A stretch of DNA of 20,231 bases from Reticulitermes lucifugus (lineage: Eukaryota; Arthropoda; Insecta; Blattodea; Rhinotermitidae), in the NCBI GenBank assembly GCA_026260175.1, contig JAKCWW010011270.1:1-20231 (forward strand), read 5' to 3'. The notes beneath the pieces are model-generated. The model saw nothing but the letters and a program-made list of their open reading frames with translations. It had not been told where the DNA came from and did no database searches. Positions 8,175 through 17,090 of this stretch are shown one piece after another (positions within the stretch are counted from its first letter, which is position 1; each line of letters begins with the position of its first letter). Position numbers and translations under genes: made by a program.

Positions 8175-9400
8175 TTACTGTTAGGCAAATTACATCATGT
8201 ATCTATTATTTCATACTTCATTAGAGAGTGAAACTGGAGCAGTGAATATATTTGAGTCAATAGAGGTCACAAGAAACATCATATTAACTCTATAATATGC
8301 TGCACCTAACTTTTGTTTTATCTGATCACTGCAATTCTTCCAGTTTATGTGGTAACAATTTCAGAGTCAAGAAACGTTGTATTAACCATCTCTTCTACGT
8401 ATTTTTCATTACATTCAATACCTCATGCTTCCAGTGGTGAACTATTCAGTAGAAATTTTATTATGTTTGTTTTATCTAGATTTAGGGACAGCAGAGAAGA
8501 AAAAGCTCTACTAATGAACCCTGAAAAAAAATTCATGTTATACTGCTCCCCAGTTTCAGAAGAAATTCTAAATTACAGTATATGATTTTATTTCTACTTT
8601 TGGTTCTCCGTTTGTAGAGAGGATCTGAACCAGTTTACAGCTATTCCTTGATGTTATAAGAATGTAATTCAGCTAACAAGATTTCACAATTTAAAGGCAA
8701 AACTTTTGTTAAATCACAGAATATTGCTGCAACATGCACATTTTTGTTAATAGTTTTTAGCATACTTTCTGTTAGTTTTATAGCAGAATTTTCTGTGGAC
8801 AAGCCTTTCCCAAAGCCAAACTTTTCTGGAACTAGTATGTTGTTAATACATTAGAAAAATAACTTAACAGTGAAATAATTTTGTAATTTTCATAGAAGGT
8901 TTCTTTCAGTTCTGTACAATGGTTTTACTATCAAGACATATGGATTGTCAGCAAAATACCTATATAAATCAGGTAATTACAAATATAGCTTAATGGGAGA
9001 TTGATTAGCAACGAAAAGTTTTATAAAATTTTAATTGTTATGTCATCATAACCTGATGAGTTTTTGATTTGATGAAATACATAATACTTCCCATCTGACC
9101 TTCAGTGACACGCACAATTGTAATCCCAGATAATTAGGTCTATCCAGGAAACAAATTTTTAAAAACAAAATTGCACCGTCTTTTCCCACTTGACATGTAT
9201 TTAAATATGTAGTAATTTTCAGAATGAAATTGAAGGGATCGGCAACTTCTTCTGGATCATTTTCTCTGGTTATATGAAGAGAGGGCATCTATTCTGGTAA
9301 ATATATTTTCTGTGTTTTTATTCTTATTGTCTCCCACTTTGTTTTTATCTTATTGTCTAATTAACAATAAGTCTACTACAGTATAATATGGTTTCTAGCC
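8175..9400 (-). pseudogene. LINE fragment, Jockey-like: reverse transcriptase region, decayed
   Basis: Reading the minus strand from high to low coordinates, homologous pieces come in the right order. They are DNKIKTKWETIR and PEEVADPFNFILKITTYLN (9046-9400), then SSGYDDITIKIL (near 9020-9055), PEKFGFGKGLSTENSA (near 8800-8835) and FCDLTKAFAF (near 8695-8725). FCDLTKAF is motif A, with the second Asp of AFD lost. NWFRS and QKxxIK-type pieces follow near 8600, then NEKYVEEMVNTTFLD near 8370. The YADD region (motif C) appears deleted between about 8500 and 8540, where motif-B-like sequence jumps to LNLDKTNIM. Many stops and frameshifts are present, so this is a dead copy of a non-LTR retrotransposon polymerase. 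The endonuclease domain is absent. Confidence 0.8.
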
Positions 9401-9632
9401 TTCTTTAGGACTTCCTTTAGGATTTTATAGTATTTAATATAAAATTACTAGTGTTCCTAATGTGAGAACCTTTTATGTTTGCATGATATTTTTAATACTT
9501 GTGTGACTATGTCACCTTATTTTGTCTTACTTTTACATTCGATTGGAAAAAGGAGCTTTAAGGATATTTTAAAAAATACACAAACACGAGTTAAACCTGC
9601 AGTTGGTATGAATGCTTTCATACACAGACTTT

Positions 9633-9919
9633 AGGCCGTGCCATGGCTCAGACGGTTAGTCGCCGCCCTCTCACCGCGGAGGTCTGGGTTAGATCCTGGG
9701 TCAGTCCACGTGGGATTTGTGGTGGACTAAGTGGCACTGGGACAGGTTTTTCTCCGAGTACTTCGGTTTTCCCCTGTCAATTTCATTCCACCGGTGCTCC
9801 ATTAAAATGGAAAAGCAAAAAAAAACTTAATCTTCATCACAGGGTTGCACAATAAGCCTTCAAGGCTGTGGTGCGTCCGTATCATCTGCTGCGGAGCCTT
9901 TCAATAAATAAATAAAAAA
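9633..9919 (+). mobile_element. tRNA-derived SINE, family C, complete with target-site duplication
   Basis: The pol III A box is CATGGCTCAGACGGTTAG and the B box is GGGTTAGATCCTGGG, about 50 nt apart as in a tRNA. The body contains GTTTTTCTCCGAGTACTTCG and CCTGTCAATTTCATTCC. The 3' end is a (AATA)n tail, CAATAAATAAATAAA. The copy is flanked by TACACAGACTTT (9621-9632) and TACGCAGACTTT (9920-9931), a 12-nt duplication with one mismatch. The right flank continues in frame with a LINE polymerase (YHSVQNLL), so the SINE jumped into LINE sequence. The short frame at 9643-9855 is a by-product of the SINE. Confidence 0.85.
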
Positions 9920-9931
9920 TACGCAGACTTT

Positions 9932-10515
9932 TCTACCATTCAGTCCAGAATCTTTTGTCTTATAGTTTTCTATACAAAAATAAAAAGATTAAAATACACA
10001 TAGCTGTAATTTTGCTTCTTGTTCTATATTGGTATGAAACTTTGTCTCTCACGTTGAGGGAGAAACAGGCTGAAGGTGTTTGAGAATAGGATGCTGAAGA
10101 AGATATCTGGGTCTAAGAGGGACGAGGTAACAGGGTACTGAAGGAGATTTCATAAAAAGGAGCTTTATTATCTGTACTCCTCAGCAAATATCATTAGCAT
10201 AATCAGATCAAGAAGGATAAGCTAGGCAGGACATGTGGCACGAATGGGGAAGAGGTGTACACATGGGTTTGATGGAGAAACCTAAGGGAAATAGACAACT
10301 TGGAAGACATAGCAGTTGACAGGAGGATAATATTAAACTGGCTCTTCAAGAAATACGATGGGGAGTGTACAGTGGATTGCTCTGGCTCAGGTTAGGTTCC
10401 AGTGGTGGGCCCTGGTGAACGCGGTAATGAAAGTTCGGGTTCCATAAATTGCGAGGCATTTCTTGAATAGCTGAGAACTGTTAGCGTCTCAGGAAGGACT
10501 CTACTCCATGGAGTT
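9932..10515 (+). pseudogene. LINE fragment C2: C-terminal part of reverse transcriptase ORF, decayed
   Basis: Pieces in order are YHSVQNLLSY, KIKIHIAVILLLVLYWYET, SLTLREK, then after a 2-nt frameshift KVFENRMLKKISG, KRDEVTG, ELYYLYSSANII, IRSRRIS, AGHVARMG and, near the end, a degraded ALVNAVMKVRVP-type stretch. This is the well-known C-terminal tail of an insect non-LTR retrotransposon protein, ending just after the WAGHVARMG block. Two Trp codons of that tail have become stops: TGA at 10139-10141 and TAG at 10223-10225. The fragment begins at the SINE insertion (9633-9919). It belongs to the same family as 6690-6880. The catalytic core is missing. Confidence 0.8.
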
Positions 10516-10744
10516 AGTTGTTATACACAGACTGTTTGGTTTTTTAGTAGAAGTTGATTAGTTATCGCCATTCAACTGAAAACTAAAGAAAATTTTGGCA
10601 CGGCTGCCAATTGTTACTTCGCATTCTACAAAAATATTTCCTTTACAAGAAATAGGCATATATACTTCTTCTACCATCCATCACTATACTGTTACATAAC
10701 GTCAGAACACTAGGAGTAAATTACACTAGTTTCACTCGTGCGTC

Positions 10745-10935
10745 ACAATTTTGCGCGCCCGCCATGTTGTTATTGTTGGTTGTAGGAAATCAGAGAGTAC
10801 GGCGTTGGGGTGTACTCCAATGATATGTTGTGCACAAGAAGTTTCGTGAAATTCGGACAAGTGGTTCGAAAGTTGAAACCGACAGATGCGCGCGCACACA
10901 CAACATTCACACGTGCTCGCGTGGACACACACACC
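10745..10935 (+). repeat. Retroelement 3'-tail-like repeat ending in alternating purine-pyrimidine tract
   Basis: AAGTTTCGTGAAATTCGGAC, AAGTGGTTCGAAAGTTG and a closing GCGCGCGCACACACA have the form of the 3' ends of RTE-like elements in insects ('gtttcatcaaaatcgg-tcagtagtt...' followed by a simple repeat). The GC content is well above the surroundings. No polymerase piece adjoins it. The (GC)(CA) tract near 10885-10905 alternates purine and pyrimidine. Confidence 0.5.
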
Positions 10936-11140
10936 AAGCACGAGGATCTGGTAAGCCCACTGTTTGCTCTTTAGGAACGAAAGGCTAAAAATAGTGACTC
11001 AACCGAACTCAAGGCACTGTGCTACACATTAAGCTTTAATCAGTATTAGTATTTAATTAGATCTGATTTTAATTACTTCAACCCGCTTGATATGATCAAA
11101 TGAAACTGCGGCCTATAACATGCAACATAAAAATTACCAC

Positions 11141-11312
11141 AGGTAAAGGTAAATTTCTCCCTATAGACGTCATGCAAGCATACAGGGAAGTGGAGGTAAT
11201 AGCTCCGTTCATTCTTATCCGCGCCACTAGATGAAGGTGAGTGATCAGCCTCAAGCCAGAGTCGCTTTACCCCCCCCCCCAACCCCAGGGAAAGGTCCCG
11301 CGGTACCCATGC
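11141..11312 (-). mobile_element. SINE family A fragment (minus strand)
   Basis: The minus strand reads TGGGTACCGCGGGACCTTTC, CCCTGGGGTT, a run of 11 G (11270-11280 as C on the plus strand), GGTAAAGCGACTC, CTTCATCTAGTGGCGCGG, CCCTGTATGCTTGCATGACG and a TTTACCTTTACC end. These blocks match the copy at 2978-3237 in order. The G run is an expansion of the family's CCTGGGGGTAAAG motif. The tRNA-like head is missing. Confidence 0.75.
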
Positions 11313-12714
11313 AACAGTAATAGTCTACATACATACGAACGGGCTGTGGAGGAAATGCATTGCATCTTTAACAATTTACCACTCACGATAAAAGAAAGTA
11401 TACAGCTAACACAATTCGTAATTATTCAGTGTTTATATACCGTAGTGTACCAGTGTACCGCATTGGGTCCTGTACAAGGTGAGGTTAGGTGTTGCTTTAC
11501 GTTTAGCAATCCCAAAGCACACATCATTTCCAGTGAATTAGAAAGTTAATTCTGTAATATGTTAGGTAAGACAGTCAAGTCATGTGCTCGGGTTTGATTT
11601 ACACTAACTGGAACGAATGGACACATGAATTACATTTTCTCACCTTTCACAGAATGACAGATAGGCCTATACACTTTTAGGAAACGTGAAAAACTATTTC
11701 TGTAGGTGTACTTACCAACTACATCGGCGTCGTTGCTGTCTTCAGAACACGGAAATAATGACGTTATCTTGTGTATATAACCTATATCACGCACAAATTC
11801 TTGAAACAAAGAATACTGCTTCTGTGAATACAAAAATTAGGTTAAAGAACGTTCACTACTGTCAACAGAGATATCTTGCACACACAACATAGATTTCTGT
11901 CTTCATATGATTTCACTGCACACAAATAACACATTTTTTTTACAAGAAGCTAAGTTAATCCCACTTCACTTTGTTTTAATATCAGATCACGACATAAACC
12001 ATATCGAAAGTACGGACCGTCAACGTCTCGAACGGCAGTAGATCATAACCCAGACTTACGAAGAGGGAATGGCTGCCGAGTTAAGCCAAACTTTCTATTT
12101 CACACATTCATGTCTGGAATTTGATACGGTGGGGTATTGTAAACGGAACTTCTTGATTTATGTACGATATCTGTGTGTAGTTGAAAATATAAATATAGGA
12201 ATCTATAGGTTATTTTCCAAGTAAAGGGAAACCATATTTCCCTCCGACCTACTTGTTATACTACTTGTTGAGTTGAATTCGAGAGAAAACCATTGCGCTG
12301 TAGAAATCTTTCCGATACCGTAGCTTCAATGGATGCAAGAAGGAGGCTCATAAAGCCTTTGAGATGAATGAAGACTTGCACCATTCACTACTGCCCCCAA
12401 AATATCTGTATGACGATATATACTGGTAACTTAAAGATGTAAAACTATTTAGATCATCTTTATGTAAAATGTAATACAAGCAAATAGCAACTGAAAACTT
12501 GAAATTGAATATTATGACATCTGTAGCGACAGGCATAGTCCATGCTACGAGTACAAACGAGCCGAAACATCGTGGTACACATGAAATTTCTGTGCTAAAA
12601 AGACAGAAGTGGTAGCGTAAACTTCTAGTGTTTATCACATGAAAATAAGAAGTTGGAAAATGTACGCACATAATAACACTTGTCTACTTAACTATTGGTG
12701 CTCATGTAATGTTC
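11313..12714. other. Intergenic DNA, nothing recognised
   Basis: Open frames of about 70-107 codons occur (for example 11241-11549 and 12348-12671 minus). None shows a domain, splice-compatible homology or consistent composition. I see no repeat family in this stretch. Confidence 0.4.
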
Positions 12715-12895
12715 CTATTTTAGCCAAAATTGGGATACGTCCATAAACTTTATTAAACCCCCTAATATCAAGTTTCACGAAAGTGCGTTCACCGGTTCCG
12801 GAGTTGTTACACGTGGAAAGATCGACGTGAGAAAGCTAACGGGAGACGATCCCGTATTTATAAGCGTACGTTCAGGATTTTGGGCTAAGAGAAAA
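12715..12895 (+). repeat. Possible retroelement 3'-tail-like repeat
   Basis: AAGTTTCACGAAAGTGCGTT followed by CACCGGTTCCGGAGTTGTTA resembles the 'gtttca-gaaaatcggttcagcggttccggagttatta' wording common in dispersed insect retroelement tails. The GC-rich block contrasts with the AT-rich flanks. No polymerase fragment is adjacent and no ends are defined. Confidence 0.35.
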
Positions 12896-13305
12896 ACGAA
12901 GTCAATAAGCCTCAAGTCAAAATAGTAACTGAAATAAAGTACACCGATTCCTACCGAAGAGTGGATGCTTTATGGACACCGCAGAAAAAAATTTGCTGAA
13001 GGAAGTTATGTAACAGGATCTAACACAAAGCATGAACATCTTACAAAGCAAAAAGGTAACGGATACTTCACAAAGTTAATCAAAATGCGTGACTGGTAAA
13101 ATATTTTTTGTTACTAGAATTTTACATTAATTAAGAAGGGTGTAAAACATAAAAATCTTCAGGGTGTGAAATCACTGATACTTCCCTCGGAGAAGCAAAA
13201 ACAACCAACTTTTGCAGTGGCACAAAAAAGTAATTATGCCCCTTCCTCAGATTTGTAGGACGAAGAAAAAAAACTGCTTCAGTAAATTTTGTCAGTTCAA
13301 GATAG

Positions 13306-13400
13306 CTCAGTAATTACACTGACTAGGCTATGGGCTGGACAACCAGAATTCGATTTCTAGGAGGGGCAAGGAATTTCGGCTTCATAACAAGATTTTCTGT
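13306..13400 (+). mobile_element. SINE family A head (tRNA-like promoter region)
   Basis: TAGCTCAGTAATTACACTG resembles a pol III A box. GGGCTGGACAACCAGAATTC and AATTCGATTTCTAGGAGGGG resemble the B-box region of the copy at 2978-3237 (GGGCTGGACGGTCAGG...). The segment ends at about 13400, where a LINE fragment begins. The SINE body is missing. Confidence 0.6.
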
Positions 13401-13661
13401 TAAAATTACTTAATAAAGTAGCCCTAGAGAGACATGTTCCAAACAAATGGAAGACTTCCTACACTACATCCATACATAAGAAGGAATAAAAATGATTCTC
13501 CAAATTATAGAGGTATAAGCATAATGAAAGTGGTACAAGAAGTATTTGTAAGAGTAATTAAGGGAAGGTTGCAAAAGAAATTACATGATAACATATGCAA
13601 AAATTATGGGAGGCAATGAGAAAATTAAACATTTTGACAGAGTTAACTGATTTAGAAAAAT

Positions 13662-14210
13662 TTTGACTTGACAGAACTCATCCCACTGTGCTTTTAAGTT
13701 ACAATAACAACACTTGTAATGATCAGTCAAACACAACTGTGTTTATCACAATAGCTAGAAGTAACGAGAACAACTAAGTACTGTGCTACAAAAACTCCCC
13801 TACACTCAGCGTGACACATACCCAAAATCAACTAATCTACATCTGTATCCAACGCCTGGGACTACATCTTTATTTAATATATATATATATTTACAAATAC
13901 ATTGACTTAATACATTTGCCCAGTTCACCTGTTATTTTTAATTTTATAAATACTAGATATAAATCTGCCCAAACAACATAGTAACTATGTAGCTACTGAT
14001 CGACCAATGTAATTTTACAATTTATTGTAAAAACTTGAAAACTTGTGGGAACCCATAAACATAAAACATGATCATATATGATACATTACATTTTTAGCTT
14101 CTTTTTAAATAACTGCATAACTAGCCTGATGGTGGTTGATTTTTGACAGAAACATGTAGCTATTGTAATAAATACAGTTGTGTTTGACTGACCATTGCAA
14201 GCATTGTTAT
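13662..14210 (+). mobile_element. Non-autonomous element with 54-bp inverted repeats, decayed hammerhead and 14-bp TSD
   Basis: A perfect duplication TGATTTAGAAAAAT flanks 549 nt. A 54-nt arm at 13704-13757 is the reverse complement of 14157-14210 at 48 of 54 positions, and all six differences are transitions. The left arm begins 42 nt inside the element, whereas the right arm runs to the end, so the repeats are asymmetric. A hammerhead-like motif lies immediately before the right arm (14121-14162). There is no coding sequence. Duplication of variable length, asymmetric inverted repeats and a minimal-stem-III hammerhead together fit a non-autonomous Penelope-like element. That assignment is inference. 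Confidence 0.75.
14121..14163 (+). ncRNA. Decayed hammerhead ribozyme motif inside the inserted element
   Basis: TAGC (14122-14125) pairs with GCTA (14159-14162) as stem I. CTGATGG (14126-14132) stands for CTGATGA, with the last core A changed to G. GAAAC (14149-14153), loop AT and GTA (14156-14158) are kept, giving the same two-pair stem III as the copy at 243-307. Stem II (14133-14148) has lost most of its pairing. It is expected to be inactive today. Confidence 0.65.
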
Positions 14211-14626
14211 TGATTTAGAAAAATGTCTACAATCAAATATTAAACATATTTCAGAGTATGTAAAACTGATGGGCACAAGAGATCCAAACAACAAAGAGAC
14301 TAAGACAAAGATGTAGCATGGCACCAACTCTCCTTAAACTGTGTTTACAAGTGGCTTTCTGGGGCTGGAAGATAAAACGTGGAAGGATGGCATTTCAGAC
14401 CTGGTTTGAGATTACATACGTTTTGCAGGTGCCAAGTTGATAGTAGCACAATATAAGGAGGACACTATCTACATGACACAGAAGATTTTACAATAATATT
14501 AAAAATGACAATTAAAAGCAAATTTTGAAAAGACAGACTAGAGCCAGTAAGATGGCAAAGAAGTAGCAGACCATGTTAAATATGGATATCACACAATTAA
14601 TGAAGGAATCTGGCCTGTCCAGATAT

Positions 14627-14890
14627 TCACTGCATAGTCTGTCTTGCAACAGGTCCATAGCCTATTCCAAAGCAAGTTCTCCACAGGGTGCAATCTAATG
14701 CTTCCTTTTTCAAATTTCAGTACCTTCTCTTTTTCTTAACATCATCCAGTAGGCACTTAAGTCTTCTACTTCCTCTTCTCTTCCCAACTATCTTTCCTTC
14801 AATGATGTGTTTCAGAAGGCAGTTAGCCTTCTTTCATGTTATTGCATGTAGGATGTTCCTTTCTTCCTTGACCTGCTCACACAGATGTAC
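14627..14890 (-). pseudogene. LINE fragment: C-terminal tail of a reverse transcriptase ORF, minus strand
   Basis: The minus strand reads VKEERNILHAIT, stop, KKANCLLKHIIEGKIVGKR, RGSRRLKCLLDDVKKKRRY, stop, NLKKEALDCTLWRTCFGIG and YGPVARQTMQ, stop at 14627. This is the recognisable end of an insect non-LTR protein (VKEERNILH ... KANW.GHILRRNCLL...IEGKI). The NWIGHILRR block between KAN and NCLL is missing. The stop after RRY replaces a Trp codon (TGA). The fragment is tail-to-tail with LINE fragment D, about 80 nt away. It is a relic with no catalytic domain. Confidence 0.75.
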
Positions 14891-14995
14891 ATAATCAGTA
14901 AAGGTAGGAACTTGGTGCAAGGAACCTGCAAAGGGAAACTGCAAATGGTGACAGCTGCATCAACTAGATATGGCACATATTTAATTTACTATCCA

Positions 14996-15108
14996 CTGGG
15001 TTCCCAAGCCTCTTTCCTGGGGATAAAATGGCAGAGTTGTGAATCTATCATTTACCTGCAGTCGTGCCAAGGAAACAATATGTAGAGTTATACATCCACT
15101 CCCTCAAT
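14996..15108 (+). mobile_element. SINE family A fragment, degenerate
   Basis: CTGGGTTCCCAAGCCTCTTT, CCTGGGGATAAAATGGCAGA and GTCGTGCCAAGGAAACAATA line up with the middle of the copy at 2978-3237 (TGGTCTCTTTCCTGGGGGTA ... GCGCCGAGG). Divergence is higher than in the other copies, so this is the oldest or a sister subfamily. Confidence 0.6.
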
Positions 15109-15668
15109 ACATTTAATTATGAGATTTTTAATTAGGTAGAAGGGCAAATTTACCTCCTATATTTTGTGATAAGATAAAAAGTATTCAGAGTTACCTATGT
15201 CACATCTTTAACACCTCACAGTCCATTCCACTTTAACAGTGTTCAACGATTCCTCCACCAAATTTGAGATACTTCTTGACTGCAGGCAATGCACACTTAT
15301 ATCTCTAGTGCTCAGGAGAGTTTTCAGGTTTCTTACAGTCCAGTATAAGTTGCACTCAAATGTGTTATGGTGATCAAAATGAAGAAACTGTGTTTTGCAG
15401 TATTTATGAGCAATGCTGTGAACACACTCTATAAAAGTATTAAAACACTGCCTTACATTGCATTTCACTTGCCTTTCTTGAAACTGTATTATTGTGTTTG
15501 AGATAAGGTAGATAAACATAATTTCCAAGCAGCTTAGTGTTAAATATGTCTGGCCAAATAAATTATTTGATTTTCTAAACAGAAGTTCCTAGCAGCTTTT
15601 AAGAAAATAAAATAAACAGAGCAAATGGTTTAGATCTACTTACAACACTGTCCTAATACCTAAATATA
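15109..15668. other. AT-rich intergenic DNA, nothing recognised
   Basis: A 106-codon open frame lies on the minus strand (15208-15528) but shows no signal peptide, domain or splice context I can identify. It is left uncalled. Confidence 0.35.
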
Positions 15669-16373
15669 TGGGGTAATTACAAGTGATGTGAGCAATTACA
15701 GAAGTTTATTGGTAAGCAAGTAATAGCTACACAAAAATCAAACACACATACACACTGTTGTAATTAGCAATTCAAAAATGTTTTTTCATCATCTGTGCAA
15801 ATTCAACATGTGCTCCATTTGTTGCCCATCACACATCAAGATGATATTTGACTTTGTGCCAAACAGTTAATGGAATTATCTACCATGATATCTTGGAGTT
15901 TTGGGTAATGCCCCAGCTACTTGAAGGCAAACCAAATGTTGGTTTCCAACATGACAAAGCACCACCACACAACCACAATGAGGTGACAATGTTCATGAAT
16001 AGGCAGTTGCCTGAGTGATGGTTTGGCTGAAGATGGTCCACTTCCTGGTCTCCACATTTTCCAGATGATCTCCAGATCTGACTCCCCTTGCATTTTTCCT
16101 GCAGAGGTTGAAAATGATAAGATTTATGTTCTGCCAATGCCCATAACCCTGAACAACTAGGACTGCATATGAATAGCGACTGCAAAAATTAAACAGACTT
16201 TATACCAAAATGTTTGACATGATCTTAAATTGTAGTGACGTGTGCTGGGCAACAAATGGAGCATTTATTGTACCTGCACAGAGTAAGGAAAAAAACTCCC
16301 TGAGTTGCCCTTTACAGCAGTGTGCATTTCTATGTTTCTACCACTTTCTTACCAATCATTTGTAATTATCCTG
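15669..16373 (+). mobile_element. Deleted Tc1/mariner-superfamily (IS630-like) transposon with long inverted repeats
   Basis: The element is bounded by TA at 15667-15668 and 16374-16375. The first and last about 150 nt are inverted relatives: GGGTAATTACAA at the left end against TTGTAATTATCC at the right, TTATTGGTAAGCAAG against CTTTCTTACCAATCA, and TGCTCCATTTGTTGCCCA against TGGGCAACAAATGGAGCA. The interior carries the C-terminal part of a transposase. At 705 nt it is about half the length of an autonomous member, so the 5' half of the transposase has been deleted. The left repeat contains an extra about 20-nt segment that the right lacks. Confidence 0.75.
15856..16250 (+). pseudogene. Transposase C-terminal remnant (DDE_3 type)
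   Basis: One frame reads QTVNGIIYHDILEFWVMPQL, then VGFQHDKAPPHNHNEV (normally FQQDGAPPH, carrying the second catalytic Asp) and MNRQLPE. It then hits TGA at 16016-16018 and again at 16028-16030, both at positions where the family has Arg, as expected from CGA to TGA deamination. After that come STSWSPHFPDD and a degraded PLHFSC, where family members have PLDFF; the third acidic residue is His. Downstream pieces (KIYVLPMPIT-like) are shifted in frame. The N-terminal DNA-binding domain and first catalytic Asp are missing. It cannot be a working transposase. The antisense open frame over the same stretch is a shadow. Confidence 0.75.
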
Positions 16374-16375
16374 TA

Positions 16376-17090
16376 CACTAACTTGACATATTTTTCTGTA
16401 CTTGCATGCATTGTCACTCAAACGACCCACCTGCATTCTACACTTCTTTCTACTATAAACTGTTGAGTTTTTGTGTGACTGAAGCAGTTCTATTACCTGC
16501 TTTTACACCTCTTCAACATACAATCATGTGACAGAAGCTTTGGACTTGACAGATGATTCAGCAGTAGCACCATTTGAAGGTACTCCTAATTTGAGCCCAT
16601 TTCATATGAACAATGATTGATATGAAACCCATCACACAAAATATCTGTATCTCTTTACAGGTCTCTAGTCTACAAATTACCATTTAGAGTTCCATAGGAA
16701 GACAGTGTTCTTTGTAAAAGTGTAAAAGGAATATCAGAGTTCAAGCTTGGAAGTAACCACATAAACCTGAAACTCATTTCTTATGTTTAATGCTTCAAAT
16801 GTACAAGAAATTTGTACAAAACATACCGAATATTACATTACTTTAAATTACATCTGACCCAGTGTTATATTTCTACAGCTTCAGCTTGTCTTCTAACAAT
16901 TTTTTTGAAGGTCCATTGTACAAAACTTCAGTTATGTTCTGTTTATGATTTCATCCTAATATTTAATATCTTGTGTTACACATTTAAATTCACACTTATA
17001 CTCATGTGTGTGTGTGTCTGTGCATGTAAATCATTAAAAGCTACATCACTGAAACTATGTACAGATAAACAAATTCCTAATCCTTTAAAA
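16376..17090. other. AT-rich intergenic DNA with a short TG microsatellite
   Basis: A (TG)n tract lies at 17005-17017. The 122-codon open frame at 16812-17180 is AT-driven, low in complexity and without a domain, so it is not called. The stretch probably includes the 3' flank of the minus-strand crustin-like gene. Confidence 0.4.

Larger units (their letters stand above)
13406..14545 (+). pseudogene. LINE fragment D: reverse transcriptase region, interrupted by a 549-bp insertion
   Basis: First part (13406-13661): LLKLLNKVALERHVPNKWKT, SYTTSIHKK, a 1-nt frameshift, then NKNDSPNYRGISIMKVVQ and VIKGRLQKKL. This is the N-terminal polymerase region of a non-LTR element. Second part (14211-14545): IDLEKCLQSN (motif A region), LRQRCSMAPTLLKL (motif B, normally RQGCSxSPTLFN), DYIRFAGAKLIVAQYKEDT (motif C, normally YADDQ, here FAGAK at 14422-14436) and IYMTQKIL. 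The catalytic Asp pair is gone and stops are frequent. The two parts are separated by an element inserted within the IDLEK motif, with a perfect 14-bp duplication at 13648-13661 and 14211-14224. Confidence 0.8.

Noticed and set aside
9053-9082. Hammerhead-like string CTGATGAG ... GATGAAAT
   Set aside because: It has the two core words but no stem II pairing between them and no stem III or I. It is simply the antisense of the SSGYDD-coding part of the Jockey-like LINE.
7640-9400. Twin-priming (5' inversion) as the explanation for the inverted Jockey-like pieces
   Set aside because: Twin priming places the inverted 5' part upstream of the 3' part in the element's sense. Here the inverted polymerase block lies downstream of the plus-strand C-terminal piece.
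9643-9855. 70-codon frame starting at the SINE
   Set aside because: It translates the tRNA-like head and body of a SINE with clear pol III boxes and target-site duplications.
12348-12671. 107-codon open frame on the minus strand
   Set aside because: Random-looking composition and no domain; no neighbouring exon found.
15208-15528. 106-codon open frame on the minus strand with several Cys and His
   Set aside because: The Cys/His spacing fits no zinc-finger pattern I know, there is no splice or promoter support, and frames of this length are expected in 20 kb of such DNA.
15880-16185. 101-codon open frame on the minus strand
   Set aside because: It is antisense to the transposase remnant, whose plus-strand reading shows family motifs; the minus frame shows none.
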